Source: a virus
Virus record (IMG/VR): IMGVR_UViG_3300020472_000041
Location: 1-49,734 of that record
Reading direction: 5' to 3' (one strand)
Length of the DNA stretch: 49,734 bases
This document shows positions 14,822 to 22,914 of the stretch, piece after piece; the first letter of the stretch is position 1; every line of letters begins with the position of its first letter. The translations under genes and the position numbers were made by a program. The notes below the pieces were generated by a model. That model was not told the origin of the DNA, did no database searches, and saw only the letters and a list, made by a program, of their open reading frames with translations.

Positions 14822-15393
14822 TGGGTGCAAAGGCTTACACACATATACTAACTGCGGTTGCTTCTACAGATAGATCCTTCATGCACATTTCAAATATTCC
14901 TCAAACATATAAAACAATAATGGGTACTGTTAATGCAACATCCATGATTGGATCAAACGACGGCATGGATAAGTTTAATCTTATCGTAAACCCTGCATCT
15001 CCTTCTTCTACAAGCTATGACAATTCAAGAGGTTGGTCAAAAGGTTTTTATATTGCGGGTACAAGCAGCAAATGGAATAACCCGAATGTTTATGATAGCT
15101 GGGATTCCGCAATTGGGAAGATAGGTGCTTCAAGCTATTTCACCTACTTTGACGATCAGGTAAATACTGTAGTTTTCTACTGTTACGATTACGCTGACGT
15201 TAATACGGTAACTTCAGTTGCTTATCAAGGCGGTTCACCTTATTTTGGTGATGCTGTCGCCGCGTCTGGGCGACCACTGGTTTCCATTGGATGCAGTGGA
15301 GAGAAAGATGTGGGAGCTATGACTTCAATGAATGTAGGTCCCGGTGGTCAGATGATGTCTGGGACTGTGACTACTCTTTATGGGATTAATTAA
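14821..15393 (+). CDS. Tail array protein 2 (receptor-binding candidate)
   Basis: A 190-residue protein. The start is the ATG at 14821 overlapping the preceding TAA; an upstream TTG in frame is less likely. It has the element ISNIPQTYKTIMGTVNATSM, close to FSSIPQTYKSLVIIGQVKS in member 6, and ends TVTTLYGIN. The centre is rich in aromatic and small residues (WNNPNVYDSWDSAIG). It belongs to the tandem tail protein array and probably forms a compact beta fold displayed at the tail tip. Confidence 0.6.
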   Translation: MGAKAYTHILTAVASTDRSFMHISNIPQTYKTIMGTVNATSMIGSNDGMDKFNLIVNPASPSSTSYDNSRGWSKGFYIAGTSSKWNNPNVYDSWDSAIGKIGASSYFTYFDDQVNTVVFYCYDYADVNTVTSVAYQGGSPYFGDAVAASGRPLVSIGCSGEKDVGAMTSMNVGPGGQMMSGTVTTLYGIN

Positions 15394-15395
15394 CG

Positions 15396-15941
15396 ATGGC
15401 TACTGTAGAAGTTGTAGACACAGCAAATGGTACAGGGTCATCTTCGTCTTTTTCGTTTACTGGCATCCCTGCCGATTTTAAGCATCTTCAAGCGATGGCA
15501 TTTGTAAGAAGTTCGTATGCCACCCAGCTTGACCAATTCAAAATCACAATAAATGGCAATACCACAGGTTATTATACGGCTGGAGTAAATTCACAAGTAA
15601 ACAGTGCAAGTGCTCCTTTTGTTTTTGCAGAAACAAGCGCAGGAACTCATATCTATTCGGCGCTTGGATGGATGATAGCGGGTGCTAGTGCGACTACTGG
15701 CGCTCACACACCGTTTGAAATGTGGTTTGCTAATTATGCGGAAAGCACAACTAAAAACTGTGGGATCCTAACTTGTAGAGCTGGAGATAATCAGAACAAT
15801 GCAGGTTGGACTAATAATCCTATTACGGTTGCTGGTTGGTTTTCGGATACGGCTGAGACTTTAACAAGCATTGAATTTACTGCGGCTAATGGGAACTTTA
15901 GTGCAGACAGTTGGATTACTTTATACGGCTGGAGGGGATAA
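15396..15941 (+). CDS. Tail array protein 3 (receptor-binding candidate)
   Basis: A 181-residue protein starting MATVEVVDTANGTGSSSSFSFTGIPADFKHLQAMAFVRS, the same opening phrase (ATGTGS..FxxIPxxxKxLxxxxxxR) as members 2 and 6. It carries the array feature MWFANYAEST and ends SWITLYGWRG. The stop overlaps the next start (ATAATG). It probably derives from duplication of a single ancestral gene. Function as a host-contact protein is inferred. Confidence 0.6.
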   Translation: MATVEVVDTANGTGSSSSFSFTGIPADFKHLQAMAFVRSSYATQLDQFKITINGNTTGYYTAGVNSQVNSASAPFVFAETSAGTHIYSALGWMIAGASATTGAHTPFEMWFANYAESTTKNCGILTCRAGDNQNNAGWTNNPITVAGWFSDTAETLTSIEFTAANGNFSADSWITLYGWRG

Positions 15942-16687
15942 TGCCGCAACACTCACCTTACCTTTTTTACAGCAACATGAACGGTACATGGACTGGCAGA
16001 TATAATCCTTCTGAAATTCACGAGAGGACATCTAATCATTGCCACAAAGGCTACGGAATGACTTTAATTGACTCGGTTGAGGTGACAGGTACAACTACTC
16101 AAGCTGTTGCATTTACATCACTTTTTAATGATCCGGTTAAAGATTTTAGAAGATACGGATTGTTACAACTTGTTGCTCGATGCCAAAATAGTGACGCCCT
16201 GTATGGGCAAGTTTATTACCATTACTCATGGGATAGATGGAATGCTGCTTACAACGCAGGGTATAGCAGTAAAACCACAGTGCCTACTGCCATAGCAACC
16301 GCTTGGGTTGGGCGTAACGGAGCTTCAGATTACAATTACCCAAAATATGATGATTGGTCTTACGGCGGTTTTTGGGCTGGTTACATGGGGTCAAGTAATC
16401 AAGGCAACGTGGGTGCCGACACGACACCTGAAAACTGGGGGATGAGTAACGCATGGTTTTCTTCACCTCAAGCCAACCGACAAGGTGGTCAAGTGATGTG
16501 GAATACTTGCACTCAGCTTTCTGATGATTCAACAAGCGGTTATTTAGCTAATTTTGTTGGAAGTGGTTGGACAACTAGCAAAATAGATTGCATAGTTGCT
16601 CAGGCGGAACAAATGAACTCGGCGGTTGTTTGGACTGCTGGAACAACTTTTGAACTGTACGGCTACCAGAAAAATCTTGTGTCATAA
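15941..16687 (+). CDS. Tail array protein 4 (receptor-binding candidate)
   Basis: A 248-residue protein from the ATG at 15941; the longer frame upstream overlaps the coding sequence of member 3 and is ignored. It shares GMTLIDSVEVTGTTTQAVAFTSLF and KDFRRYGLLQLVARCQ with member 1 (VLIDTVTVTGSAASDITFAS, KDWRRYSMLRWVW), so 1 and 4 form a sub-family. It ends TTFELYGYQKNLVS. Tyr, Trp, Gly and Asn are abundant, typical of carbohydrate-binding surfaces. Confidence 0.6.
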   Translation: MPQHSPYLFYSNMNGTWTGRYNPSEIHERTSNHCHKGYGMTLIDSVEVTGTTTQAVAFTSLFNDPVKDFRRYGLLQLVARCQNSDALYGQVYYHYSWDRWNAAYNAGYSSKTTVPTAIATAWVGRNGASDYNYPKYDDWSYGGFWAGYMGSSNQGNVGADTTPENWGMSNAWFSSPQANRQGGQVMWNTCTQLSDDSTSGYLANFVGSGWTTSKIDCIVAQAEQMNSAVVWTAGTTFELYGYQKNLVS

Positions 16688-17256
16688 TGGCTACCGGATA
16701 TAAGAACTCGCTGACATATTTAACCACTGCTGCCGTTTATTATTGGGCGGCGGCAGAACTTGATTTGACAATCAACACTTCGTACTATCAAGACTTTCAA
16801 CATCTAAGAATGGTTATGCAAACTTCCAGTAACCAAAGCGCTGATAACATGGGTTCAACTTTTAAAGTTGAATATAATGGTGATACAACAGCTAGTAACT
16901 ATTTCAAAACCATGTATTACAACACATCAGGAGATAGCACTTTCACACATTACACAGGTCAAGACAATCTTTTTGCGTTCTATGGAGGAAGATACAACAC
17001 TAACGGTTCAGGTACTTATAATTCTTACGGAAGTGATACACTTGTAATAGGAGATTTTTATAATGTGCATTCTTCTAGTTTGAAAAAACAATTCAAAGCT
17101 CGTCTTGTTCAGTGTGATAAGGAGGCTACTTTTTATTCAGGATTCGTGCAAGGAATTTGGAATAACACTGATGCGATAACAAACATTAAATGGGTTTTTC
17201 CAAATTTCATCATGTCGGGAAGTGCTATTACATGGTATGGGTATAATTCAGAATGA
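16687..17256 (+). CDS. Tail array protein 5 (receptor-binding candidate)
   Basis: A 189-residue protein with YYQDFQHLRMVMQTSSN in the position of the IPxxxKxL element, FKVEYNGDTTASNYFKTMYYN matching LKVNGDATTSHYSGKSVYN of member 6, and a final SAITWYGYNSE. It is therefore related to members 3 and 6. Start and end overlap neighbours by one to four bases. The central Tyr/Asn/Gly-rich section (FYGGRYNTNGSGTYNSYG) is the most variable part of the array. Confidence 0.6.
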   Translation: MATGYKNSLTYLTTAAVYYWAAAELDLTINTSYYQDFQHLRMVMQTSSNQSADNMGSTFKVEYNGDTTASNYFKTMYYNTSGDSTFTHYTGQDNLFAFYGGRYNTNGSGTYNSYGSDTLVIGDFYNVHSSSLKKQFKARLVQCDKEATFYSGFVQGIWNNTDAITNIKWVFPNFIMSGSAITWYGYNSE

Positions 17257-17786
17257 GTGTTTCAAGCCCCTTTAATATAATGGCAACCGCTACAGGAACA
17301 GGTAGCGCTAGTGCTATTACGTTCAGTTCCATTCCACAGACTTATAAAAGTTTGGTAATAATAGGTCAAGTAAAATCAGTTTTAGGTAGTGGTAATGACG
17401 GTTTTTATTTGAAAGTAAATGGTGATGCTACGACTTCTCATTATTCAGGAAAATCAGTTTACAATTTTAACGGCACAAACTATTATCAGGATTATTACAA
17501 TAGTTACGCTGGTTGGTATGTAACAGGTGTACCTTCAACTAATTGGTATGCTGACAAGCTGGGTTGGATTGAACTTACGTTTCCGAATTACACGCAAAGT
17601 AGCGGTTGGCAGCTTATGCAAGCAGAAACAGGTGTTCAGAACACGAACAACGTGGAAGCAATTTTGACTCAAGCGAATGGCGCTTACACTAATTCTACAC
17701 CAGCGGCGTTAACGGAAATAACAATGACTTTGTTCTCAGGATATTGGACTACAGACAGCAAAATAACTATGTATGGATTAGGATAG
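17253..17786 (+). CDS. Tail array protein 6 (receptor-binding candidate)
   Basis: A 177-residue protein overlapping the previous stop (ATGA). It reads FNIMATATGTGSASAITFSSIP, QTYKSLVIIGQVKS, FYLKVNGDATTSHYSG, WIELTFPNYTQSSGW and ends SKITMYGLG. It is the clearest copy of the array consensus, with member 3 next closest. It is the last of the six before two further tail genes. The function is inferred from the array. Confidence 0.6.
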   Translation: MSVSSPFNIMATATGTGSASAITFSSIPQTYKSLVIIGQVKSVLGSGNDGFYLKVNGDATTSHYSGKSVYNFNGTNYYQDYYNSYAGWYVTGVPSTNWYADKLGWIELTFPNYTQSSGWQLMQAETGVQNTNNVEAILTQANGAYTNSTPAALTEITMTLFSGYWTTDSKITMYGLG

Positions 17787-17794
17787 GAAACATT

Positions 17795-18088
17795 ATGGCA
17801 AACCCAACACGACTAACAAATGAATCAGGCGAATGGCAAGAAATTGAATTAACTGATGAAGAAGTTGCAGCAATGGACAAGAACAGGGAAGAAGCTGATA
17901 AGAACATTGATTCTATTCGACCTGAACGTGACCGACTTTTAACTATGACAGATTGGACTATTGGTAATGATTCTCCGTTGTCAACATCAAAACAGGATGA
18001 GTATAAAGTTTATAGAGGAAAATTAAGAGATTTACCTGCCGCATTTTCTAAAGTTTCAGAGGTTGTGTGGCCTACACCACCAAGTTAA
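17795..18088 (+). CDS. Small tail-region protein (fibre-assembly type)
   Basis: A 97-residue charged protein from the ATG at 17795 (MANPTRLTNESGEWQEIEL). It contains KNIDSIRPERDRLLTMTDWTIGNDSPLSTSKQDEYKVYRGKLRDLPAAF. The phrase RxxRDxLLxxTDWTxxxDsPL...YRqxLRDlP is well known from phage tail-fibre assembly or fibre-tip-linked proteins. It ends EVVWPTPPS, also typical. It probably helps fold or attach the adjacent adhesin. Confidence 0.75.
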   Translation: MANPTRLTNESGEWQEIELTDEEVAAMDKNREEADKNIDSIRPERDRLLTMTDWTIGNDSPLSTSKQDEYKVYRGKLRDLPAAFSKVSEVVWPTPPS

Positions 18089-18091
18089 GAC

Positions 18092-19396
18092 ATGGCTTTT
18101 AACGGCAGAATAAACCCTAAACGGTTCAGGAGAGCGCAAGCTCAAGGATACGCTCCTTTCTTGGTTGGCGCACCAACGGACTGTGCGGTGTTCAGGGATG
18201 ATGCAAGTTTGACTGCTGTTTGGAGAAAACCAGATTCCAAAGGTCAAACTATTAACAATTACATTGTTTCGTATTCAAGTGATGGTGGTTCTAATTGGAC
18301 TGTTGCCTCTAGTTCAGTGACGGCTAGTGATGCAAATCCCGAATATACTATTACTGGTTTAACTAACGGAACTACATATATTGTTTCTATTCAAGCAGTT
18401 ACTTGGAAAGCAGGGTATAGAGGATTGACTGGAAGTGTTGCACCAGCAGCAACAATTAGTTACACAACAACTGGAAGTCCTCTAACGGAGATAAATTTTA
18501 ATAGAAACAACCACACTAATGGTGTTGGTTATAAAACAGGCGCAGTCAAATTTACTGGAAGCGGAACTATTACTTTTACAACTAACCCATCAAGTACTGA
18601 TGTTAACCACACACTTCTTGGGGGCGGTGGTGGAGCAGGACGAGGTGGCGCTTCATACGGTGGTGGTGGCGGCGGCGGAGCGCAAAATCTAGGATCAGTA
18701 GTGATAGGACACGCTGATATAACTGGCAACACTCTTACTGTTACTGTTGGTGGTGGGGGAACCGCTGGTTTAAGTGGAGCTACTCCGGGTAATGGCACTG
18801 ATAGCACAATAGCTAATTCAGGCGGTGCATCAACTATCTATGGTTACAGAGGTGGTCGAGGTGGAAATGGTTGGAACGGTGCAAGTCCTGAATTTAGTTC
18901 TGCAAGTTCAACTTACGGATCAGGTGGTGGTGGTATTTATCCGGGTCAAAAAGGTACAAGTGGTAGCGGTTCAGGAACTAATGACGGTGGTGAAGGAGCC
19001 TCAAACTATTCTTATGGGGCGCGAGTCGGCGGTGGCGGCGGTGGGGCTGGAGGAACTGGTTTTAACGGATACGTTTATCCCTATTCGGGTGGATCCTCAT
19101 ACGGTGGTAACGGTGGATACGGTGTGTACTCCAATCATGGAAGTTTTGGAGGCACAATAGGTGGCGGTGGAGCAGGTGGGGGTATGTATAACAGTGGTGG
19201 ACCTGCATGGATTTATACATCTTATGGAAATGCAGGAGGAGGTCAGGGAAAAACTGGCGGCTACTACGGGGTAGCTCCACAAGCCGATGGTGGTGATGGA
19301 ATAGCCAATATGGGCGGTGGCGGTGGATCAGGAAGTTACGGTGGTGATGGTGGTGCTGGTGGTTCAGGTGTTGCTATTTTTAGTTGGGACCTCTAA
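18092..19396 (+). CDS. Adhesin with FN3 domain and glycine-rich tip
   Basis: A 434-residue protein. Residues ~25-115 form a fibronectin type III domain (AVWRKPDSKGQTINNYIVSY ... YTITGLTNGTTYIVSIQAV). Residues ~150-434 are a glycine-rich domain with many poly-Gly patches (GGGGGAGRGG, GGGGGGG) and a closing GGSGVAIFSWDL. Phage glycine-rich tips of this kind, as in the T2 gp38 adhesin, stack polyglycine-II helices and hold the receptor-binding loops. It comes after the fibre-assembly-type gene, so it is the best candidate for the main host-recognition protein. Its variable segments lie between the Gly runs. Confidence 0.75.
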   Translation: MAFNGRINPKRFRRAQAQGYAPFLVGAPTDCAVFRDDASLTAVWRKPDSKGQTINNYIVSYSSDGGSNWTVASSSVTASDANPEYTITGLTNGTTYIVSIQAVTWKAGYRGLTGSVAPAATISYTTTGSPLTEINFNRNNHTNGVGYKTGAVKFTGSGTITFTTNPSSTDVNHTLLGGGGGAGRGGASYGGGGGGGAQNLGSVVIGHADITGNTLTVTVGGGGTAGLSGATPGNGTDSTIANSGGASTIYGYRGGRGGNGWNGASPEFSSASSTYGSGGGGIYPGQKGTSGSGSGTNDGGEGASNYSYGARVGGGGGGAGGTGFNGYVYPYSGGSSYGGNGGYGVYSNHGSFGGTIGGGGAGGGMYNSGGPAWIYTSYGNAGGGQGKTGGYYGVAPQADGGDGIANMGGGGGSGSYGGDGGAGGSGVAIFSWDL

Positions 19397-19911
19397 TGGC
19401 ACATTTTGCTGAAATAGATGAGAATAATATAGTTTTACAAGTTTTAGTAATTAATAATACAGAAATTGAAGATGGTCGTTTCGCTTCAGGTGAGTCTGAA
19501 CAAAAAGGGATTGATTTCTTAAAAACTTTATTACCTGATTCTAAAACTTGGGTGCAAACTTCGTACAACAAAAAGTTTCGAGGAGAGTATGCGAGTGTAG
19601 GTGGTAAATATGATGCGGGTTTAGATAAGTTTCAACCAATTAAAGTATTTGCTTCTTGGGTTTGGAATAACACAACTAATGAATGGGAAGCACCAGTTCA
19701 ACCGCAACCTGCTGGTCAAGTATGGAATGAAGAAAAAGGTGAGTGGGAAATTCCTGAAAAACCCGATGATGTTTTTCCTTCATGGGAATGGGATTCAACG
19801 AACGGTGGTTGGATACCGCCTGATGGTATTGGTGCTCCTGAATTTGAAGAAGGCAAGATTAAAGAGTGGGATGAGGAGAACAGACAGTGGTCTGTTCGTG
19901 ATGTAACATAG
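19396..19911 (+). CDS. Conserved tail-region protein with Trp repeats
   Basis: A 171-residue protein from ATG 19396 (MAHFAEIDENNIVLQVLVINN). The N-terminal ~90 residues (GIDFLKTLLPDSKTWVQTSYNKKFRGEYASVGGKYDAGLDKF) match a family frequent in marine and freshwater phages, usually near fibre genes. The C-terminal half consists of four short repeats centred on W-x-W-x5-7-W (WVWNNTTNEWEAP, VWNEEKGEWEIP, WEWDSTNGGWIPP, EWDEENRQWSV). Function unknown; a virion decoration or fibre role is likely from context. Confidence 0.65.
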   Translation: MAHFAEIDENNIVLQVLVINNTEIEDGRFASGESEQKGIDFLKTLLPDSKTWVQTSYNKKFRGEYASVGGKYDAGLDKFQPIKVFASWVWNNTTNEWEAPVQPQPAGQVWNEEKGEWEIPEKPDDVFPSWEWDSTNGGWIPPDGIGAPEFEEGKIKEWDEENRQWSVRDVT

Positions 19912-19915
19912 CTAA

Positions 19916-20653
19916 ATGAACATTCCTACTACTAAAAGCAATATTCAGCTTGATTTGCTGCATCCAAAATTTGTTACAAGACTGGAAGCGTTCTTTTCAG
20001 ATAGTCGTATTAAAGGAAAAGTTAAAGTCAATTCAGGTTGCAGATCGTATGCAACACAGATGGGTTACTACAAAGCGTATAAAGCAGGCAAGGGTAATCT
20101 TGCCGCTAATCCTGACAGACGGTTTGGTGTTAAAGGTTTAGATGGTCAAGGCATTTGGCGTGGTTCTTGGCATATGGAACAGCTTGACGGATATTGTTAC
20201 GCTGTTGATCTAGCTCAGTGGAGTAAGAAACTTTCTAAACCTGACATTAATGGTATTGCTGTTGAATATGGGATAGTTCCAACGATTAAAGATAAAGAAT
20301 GGTGGCATCATCAACCACGTTCAGGTGTTGACTGGTTTCCAGCTCCAGCATTAACAGGCGAACCGTCAGAGCTAGTAGACGCTTCTGAACCAGTAACAGA
20401 TTGGGCGGGGATATTAGCCGCATTAGAAATGCAACGCAAAGAAGTAACAGCTTTCCATCTACGAAAAGGTGCTAAAGGAGCATCAGTTAAAACAGTGCAG
20501 TCGAGTCTTGGTAGACTGGGTTTTGATTGTGGAATAGCTGACGGTTTGTATGGTCGTAAAACAGTCTGGGCTGTTAAACAGTTTCAGAAAAAGCGAGGAT
20601 TGCGTGTAACTGGTACAGTTGACGGTAATACCTTTAGCGCATTATTGAAATAA
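19916..20653 (+). CDS. Endolysin: M15-type peptidase with peptidoglycan-binding domain
   Basis: A 245-residue enzyme. Residues ~10-150 form an M15 (VanY/D-Ala-D-Ala carboxypeptidase-like) zinc peptidase: H86 and D98 in SWHMEQLDGYCYAVDL, and E128-W-W-H131 give the zinc and catalytic set. Residues ~178-245 form a PG_binding_1 domain (LRKGAKGASVKTVQSSLGRLGF). There is no signal peptide, so release needs a holin; a holin candidate follows two genes later. It would cut peptide cross-links in the host wall at lysis. It begins four bases after the previous stop. Confidence 0.85.
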   Translation: MNIPTTKSNIQLDLLHPKFVTRLEAFFSDSRIKGKVKVNSGCRSYATQMGYYKAYKAGKGNLAANPDRRFGVKGLDGQGIWRGSWHMEQLDGYCYAVDLAQWSKKLSKPDINGIAVEYGIVPTIKDKEWWHHQPRSGVDWFPAPALTGEPSELVDASEPVTDWAGILAALEMQRKEVTAFHLRKGAKGASVKTVQSSLGRLGFDCGIADGLYGRKTVWAVKQFQKKRGLRVTGTVDGNTFSALLK

Positions 20654-20666
20654 GGAGAATAATAAA

Positions 20667-21002
20667 ATGCTACTCACCCACAAGAGGGCTGATCGTGTGT
20701 CAACTGTAAGAGTTCAAGAAGCTTTAAGAAATAAAGGCTACGCATCAGGTCATACAGACGGCAAATATGGGGTTACAACCATGCGTGCTGTAGTCGCTTT
20801 TCAGAATGACAACAAAATTGACCCAACAGGACATGTTAATGACGATTTGTTTGCAATGATTGTGGAAGGAGTAAAAGCTCCTGTTAAGAAAGCTCCTGCT
20901 AAGAAAGAACCAGCTAAAAAACCAGAAGCTAAAAAAGCTCCTGTTAAAAAAGCTCCAGCTAAAAAACCAGCCGCTAAGAAACCTGCGGCTAAGAAAGGCT
21001 AA
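20667..21002 (+). CDS. Peptidoglycan-binding protein with Lys/Ala/Pro tail
   Basis: A 111-residue protein with RBS AAGGAG. Residues ~10-68 are a second PG_binding_1 domain (VSTVRVQEALRNKGYASGHTDGKYGVTTMRAVVAFQNDN). Residues ~70-111 are repeats of KKAPAK or KKPAAK, as in histone H1/HupB tails. It has no catalytic domain. The basic tail could bind teichoic acid-like polymers, membrane or DNA. It sits between endolysin and holin candidate, so an accessory lysis role is likely. Confidence 0.7.
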   Translation: MLLTHKRADRVSTVRVQEALRNKGYASGHTDGKYGVTTMRAVVAFQNDNKIDPTGHVNDDLFAMIVEGVKAPVKKAPAKKEPAKKPEAKKAPVKKAPAKKPAAKKPAAKKG

Positions 21003-21004
21003 CA

Positions 21005-21271
21005 ATGAATTTGAAATTAGATTTAGATCAACTTAAAGATGTAGCCGAACGTGCAGTAATGACTTATGTGCAATCAGTAGTCGGTTTAATCGCTGCTTCA
21101 GGAATGACAGATTTGTCAATGTCGAATGCTAAAGCAATCGCTGTTTCAGCGGCTCCTGCGGCGTTGTCAATTATTAAAGGTTACTTTGCTTCTGTTCTCC
21201 CAATGGGAGATAAGTCAGCTTCAGTGCTTCCTATGGCGAAACCATCAGGGTCAGAATACAAAGCCGAATAG
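21005..21271 (+). CDS. Holin candidate
   Basis: An 88-residue protein with RBS-like bases overlapping the previous gene end (TAACAATG). It has a short amphipathic lead (LDLDQLKDVAERAVMTYVQSVVGLIAASGM), then a hydrophobic Ala-rich segment (NAKAIAVSAAPAALSIIKGYFASVLPM). AERAVMTYVQSVVGLI...AAPAALSIIKG resembles small actinophage holins of the r1t type. It is the last gene of the rightward late operon and abuts the convergent HNH gene, with stops one base apart. Endolysin two genes upstream supports the role. Confidence 0.6.
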   Translation: MNLKLDLDQLKDVAERAVMTYVQSVVGLIAASGMTDLSMSNAKAIAVSAAPAALSIIKGYFASVLPMGDKSASVLPMAKPSGSEYKAE

Positions 21272-21679
21272 TTAAGCTCTTTTAAGTAAACCCAATTTGG
21301 TTGCAGCTTCAGGATTATCATGTATCCATGTATGGCAAGCTCTACAGACTGCCATAGTGTTTTCGACATCAAGAATAGAACCACCTCTAGCTCTAGTTAA
21401 AGGCTCATGAATATCAACTGCCCTACCATCACAAACAAGTTTTTGGGCGTTGGTTTTAATAGCACGTTTTTGTGTTTGAGTTAATAAAGATAACAAATGT
21501 CTAGTTATATGAGAACCAGCTTCACACCACTGTCGGTGCTCCAACTCGTTTCTTACAAGCTCTCTTCTTTGCGTTTGAACACGTTGACGCTTTTTGCTGA
21601 CAGGGCGTAAAGGTGTTTTGCGTTTTAAAGGAGTTTTTTGCTTTAAAGGCGTTTTTCGTTTAAGCGGTGTTCTTTTCAT
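21272..21679 (-). CDS. HNH endonuclease
   Basis: A 135-residue protein. The first ~45 residues are basic with a repeated TPLKRK unit (about four copies), probably DNA-contacting. Residues ~90-125 form the HNH motif (CDGRAVDIHEPLTRARGGSILDVENTMAVCRACHTWIHDNP). It could be a homing-type or packaging-associated nuclease, although it is far from the terminase and lies at the end of the leftward operon. It overlaps the small gene upstream by 20 bases. Stop-to-stop contact with the holin candidate indicates convergent transcription without an obvious terminator. Confidence 0.75.
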   Translation of the reverse strand: MKRTPLKRKTPLKQKTPLKRKTPLRPVSKKRQRVQTQRRELVRNELEHRQWCEAGSHITRHLLSLLTQTQKRAIKTNAQKLVCDGRAVDIHEPLTRARGGSILDVENTMAVCRACHTWIHDNPEAATKLGLLKRA

Positions 21680-21815
21680 TTTTACAACTCCGTAATTGTT
21701 TTATCGAATGTGTTTTTGTCGCTTTACCACAATGACATATTATTGCTATGTCTTGTTTGAATTTTGTTCTTTCTCCTTGCCAGTTGCTAGAAAAATTAAA
21801 CCCATCAAAACCCAT
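21660..21815 (-). CDS. Small cysteine-containing protein
   Basis: A 51-residue ORF (MGFDGFNFSSNWQGERTKF, then IAIICHCGKATKTHSIKQLRSC). The ATG overlaps the upstream stop (TAATG), suggesting coupling, and it ends inside the HNH gene start. CxC plus a later C suggests a half zinc site. No family is recognised; the arrangement is its main support. Confidence 0.5.
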   Translation of the reverse strand: MGFDGFNFSSNWQGERTKFKQDIAIICHCGKATKTHSIKQLRSCKNEKNTA

Positions 21816-22669
21816 TAAATGTTCCAAACATTGTCTAAACCCTTAAGTTTTCCACCTTGCCTAAGAAATTCTACAGCAGTAGATAACCTGAAGTGATATT
21901 TGTTAGGAGTGTTAGGTGGGTAGCGTTCTTCTAAAAGTTTTATTGTTTGTTCAAAAGGAAAGTCATTCCATTCTGCTTCAAACCATTTTTCTATCCAACT
22001 AGAAGAAGTTTGTGGTGTTGAAATTACAGGAGCAACTAAAGGTGGAATCACCTCTGGTTCTAAAATAGTTACAGTTGGAATAATTGGAGTTGTCACAATG
22101 GTGGTAGTTGTAGTTGGCACATTAGATTCCCAATTTCCATCTTTTATTTCAAACATTGGTATTGAGTAACCTAAATTAGCCATACACAATGTTGCCCACA
22201 CTGTGAACGATGGGGACAGCGGGTTTACTTGCAACCAGTAAGGGTCATCGAAACGTCTTACTTTTTTGCTTGCATCTAACTGCCATTCAGCTACCAATCC
22301 TGAATCAAACATCAGTTTTTCCAACTCAGGGTGCTGACCATTAGCCCAATTACCTAAAGAAAGAATCTGTCCTTCTTCTAAGTCTCTAGCCCACACACGG
22401 CGAGGATCTTCGTTGCCTTTACCTCCATCACGTGCTTCTACGTAGCGTGAGATCATGCCTGATGGTATGACACCTTCTTGCTCCATGATTGAGATACGAG
22501 CAGACACTTCTTCGAAAGACATGTGTGTATGTCCTGATGTTGTGTCACAGGGCGTATATATCCTGTCATGGTGTGCATTAGCTGTGTGTGGTTCACAAGC
22601 TAACCACATGATTCCTGAAATTAATAGTCCTATAGCTACCACTGACCATAAGTGGATGTAGTGTTTCAT
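21815..22669 (-). CDS. Exported protein with Thr-rich linker, function unknown
   Basis: A 284-residue protein with an N-terminal hydrophobic segment (HLWSVVAIGLLISGIMWLACE), a signal peptide or anchor; the LAC could be a weak lipobox. A domain of about 150 residues follows (MSFEEVSARISIMEQEGVIPSGMISRYVEARDGG ... FTVWATLCMANLGYSIP). Then comes a Thr/Pro linker (VPTTTTTIVTTPIIPTVTI) and a C-terminal helical part (SWIEKWFEAEWNDFPFEQTIKLLEER). The linker type is shared with the transglycosylase at 23105-23764, so both probably act outside the membrane. I cannot name the enzyme, if it is one. Confidence 0.6.
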   Translation of the reverse strand: MKHYIHLWSVVAIGLLISGIMWLACEPHTANAHHDRIYTPCDTTSGHTHMSFEEVSARISIMEQEGVIPSGMISRYVEARDGGKGNEDPRRVWARDLEEGQILSLGNWANGQHPELEKLMFDSGLVAEWQLDASKKVRRFDDPYWLQVNPLSPSFTVWATLCMANLGYSIPMFEIKDGNWESNVPTTTTTIVTTPIIPTVTILEPEVIPPLVAPVISTPQTSSSWIEKWFEAEWNDFPFEQTIKLLEERYPPNTPNKYHFRLSTAVEFLRQGGKLKGLDNVWNI

Positions 22670-22914
22670 ATCACCGCCTTAAAACTTTCACATCTTGTGC
22701 ATCTAAGCCAAAAGTCGTAGCGCAAAGATTGTTTGCTTTTATGTTTTTTACTTTTTAACTCTTTAAGAATTTCTTTTTCTTCTGTAAGTGTTACAGCGTC
22801 TTGCCAATCATGTTCACATTTACGAATATAAAAACGCCAGCCTGTAGGAATACACCACCTGCAGAGAGGTGATTGGTTGACACAAGTTGTAGCGCATTTC
22901 ATCTGATGGTGCAT
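22666..22914 (-). CDS. Small Cys-rich zinc-finger-like protein
   Basis: An 82-residue protein from ATG 22914 (MHHQMKCATTC), which overlaps the upstream TAA; a start at 22932 would add six residues. Cysteines occur as C-x3-C, C-x2-C (CRWC), a single C and CTRC near the C-terminus, with several histidines, suggesting one or two zinc sites. A Lys/Glu-rich helix lies in the centre (EEKEILKELKSKKHKSKQS). Function unknown. Confidence 0.55.
   Translation of the reverse strand: MHHQMKCATTCVNQSPLCRWCIPTGWRFYIRKCEHDWQDAVTLTEEKEILKELKSKKHKSKQSLRYDFWLRCTRCESFKAVI

Noticed and set aside
18529-18807. Pro-rich reverse-strand frame opposite the glycine-rich adhesin
   Set aside because: It is the antisense shadow of GGN-rich codons; no RBS, and the sense strand has a clear adhesin gene.
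20667-21002. HU/histone-like DNA-compacting protein
   Set aside because: Only the tail is histone-like; the folded domain is PG_binding_1 and the neighbours are lysis genes.
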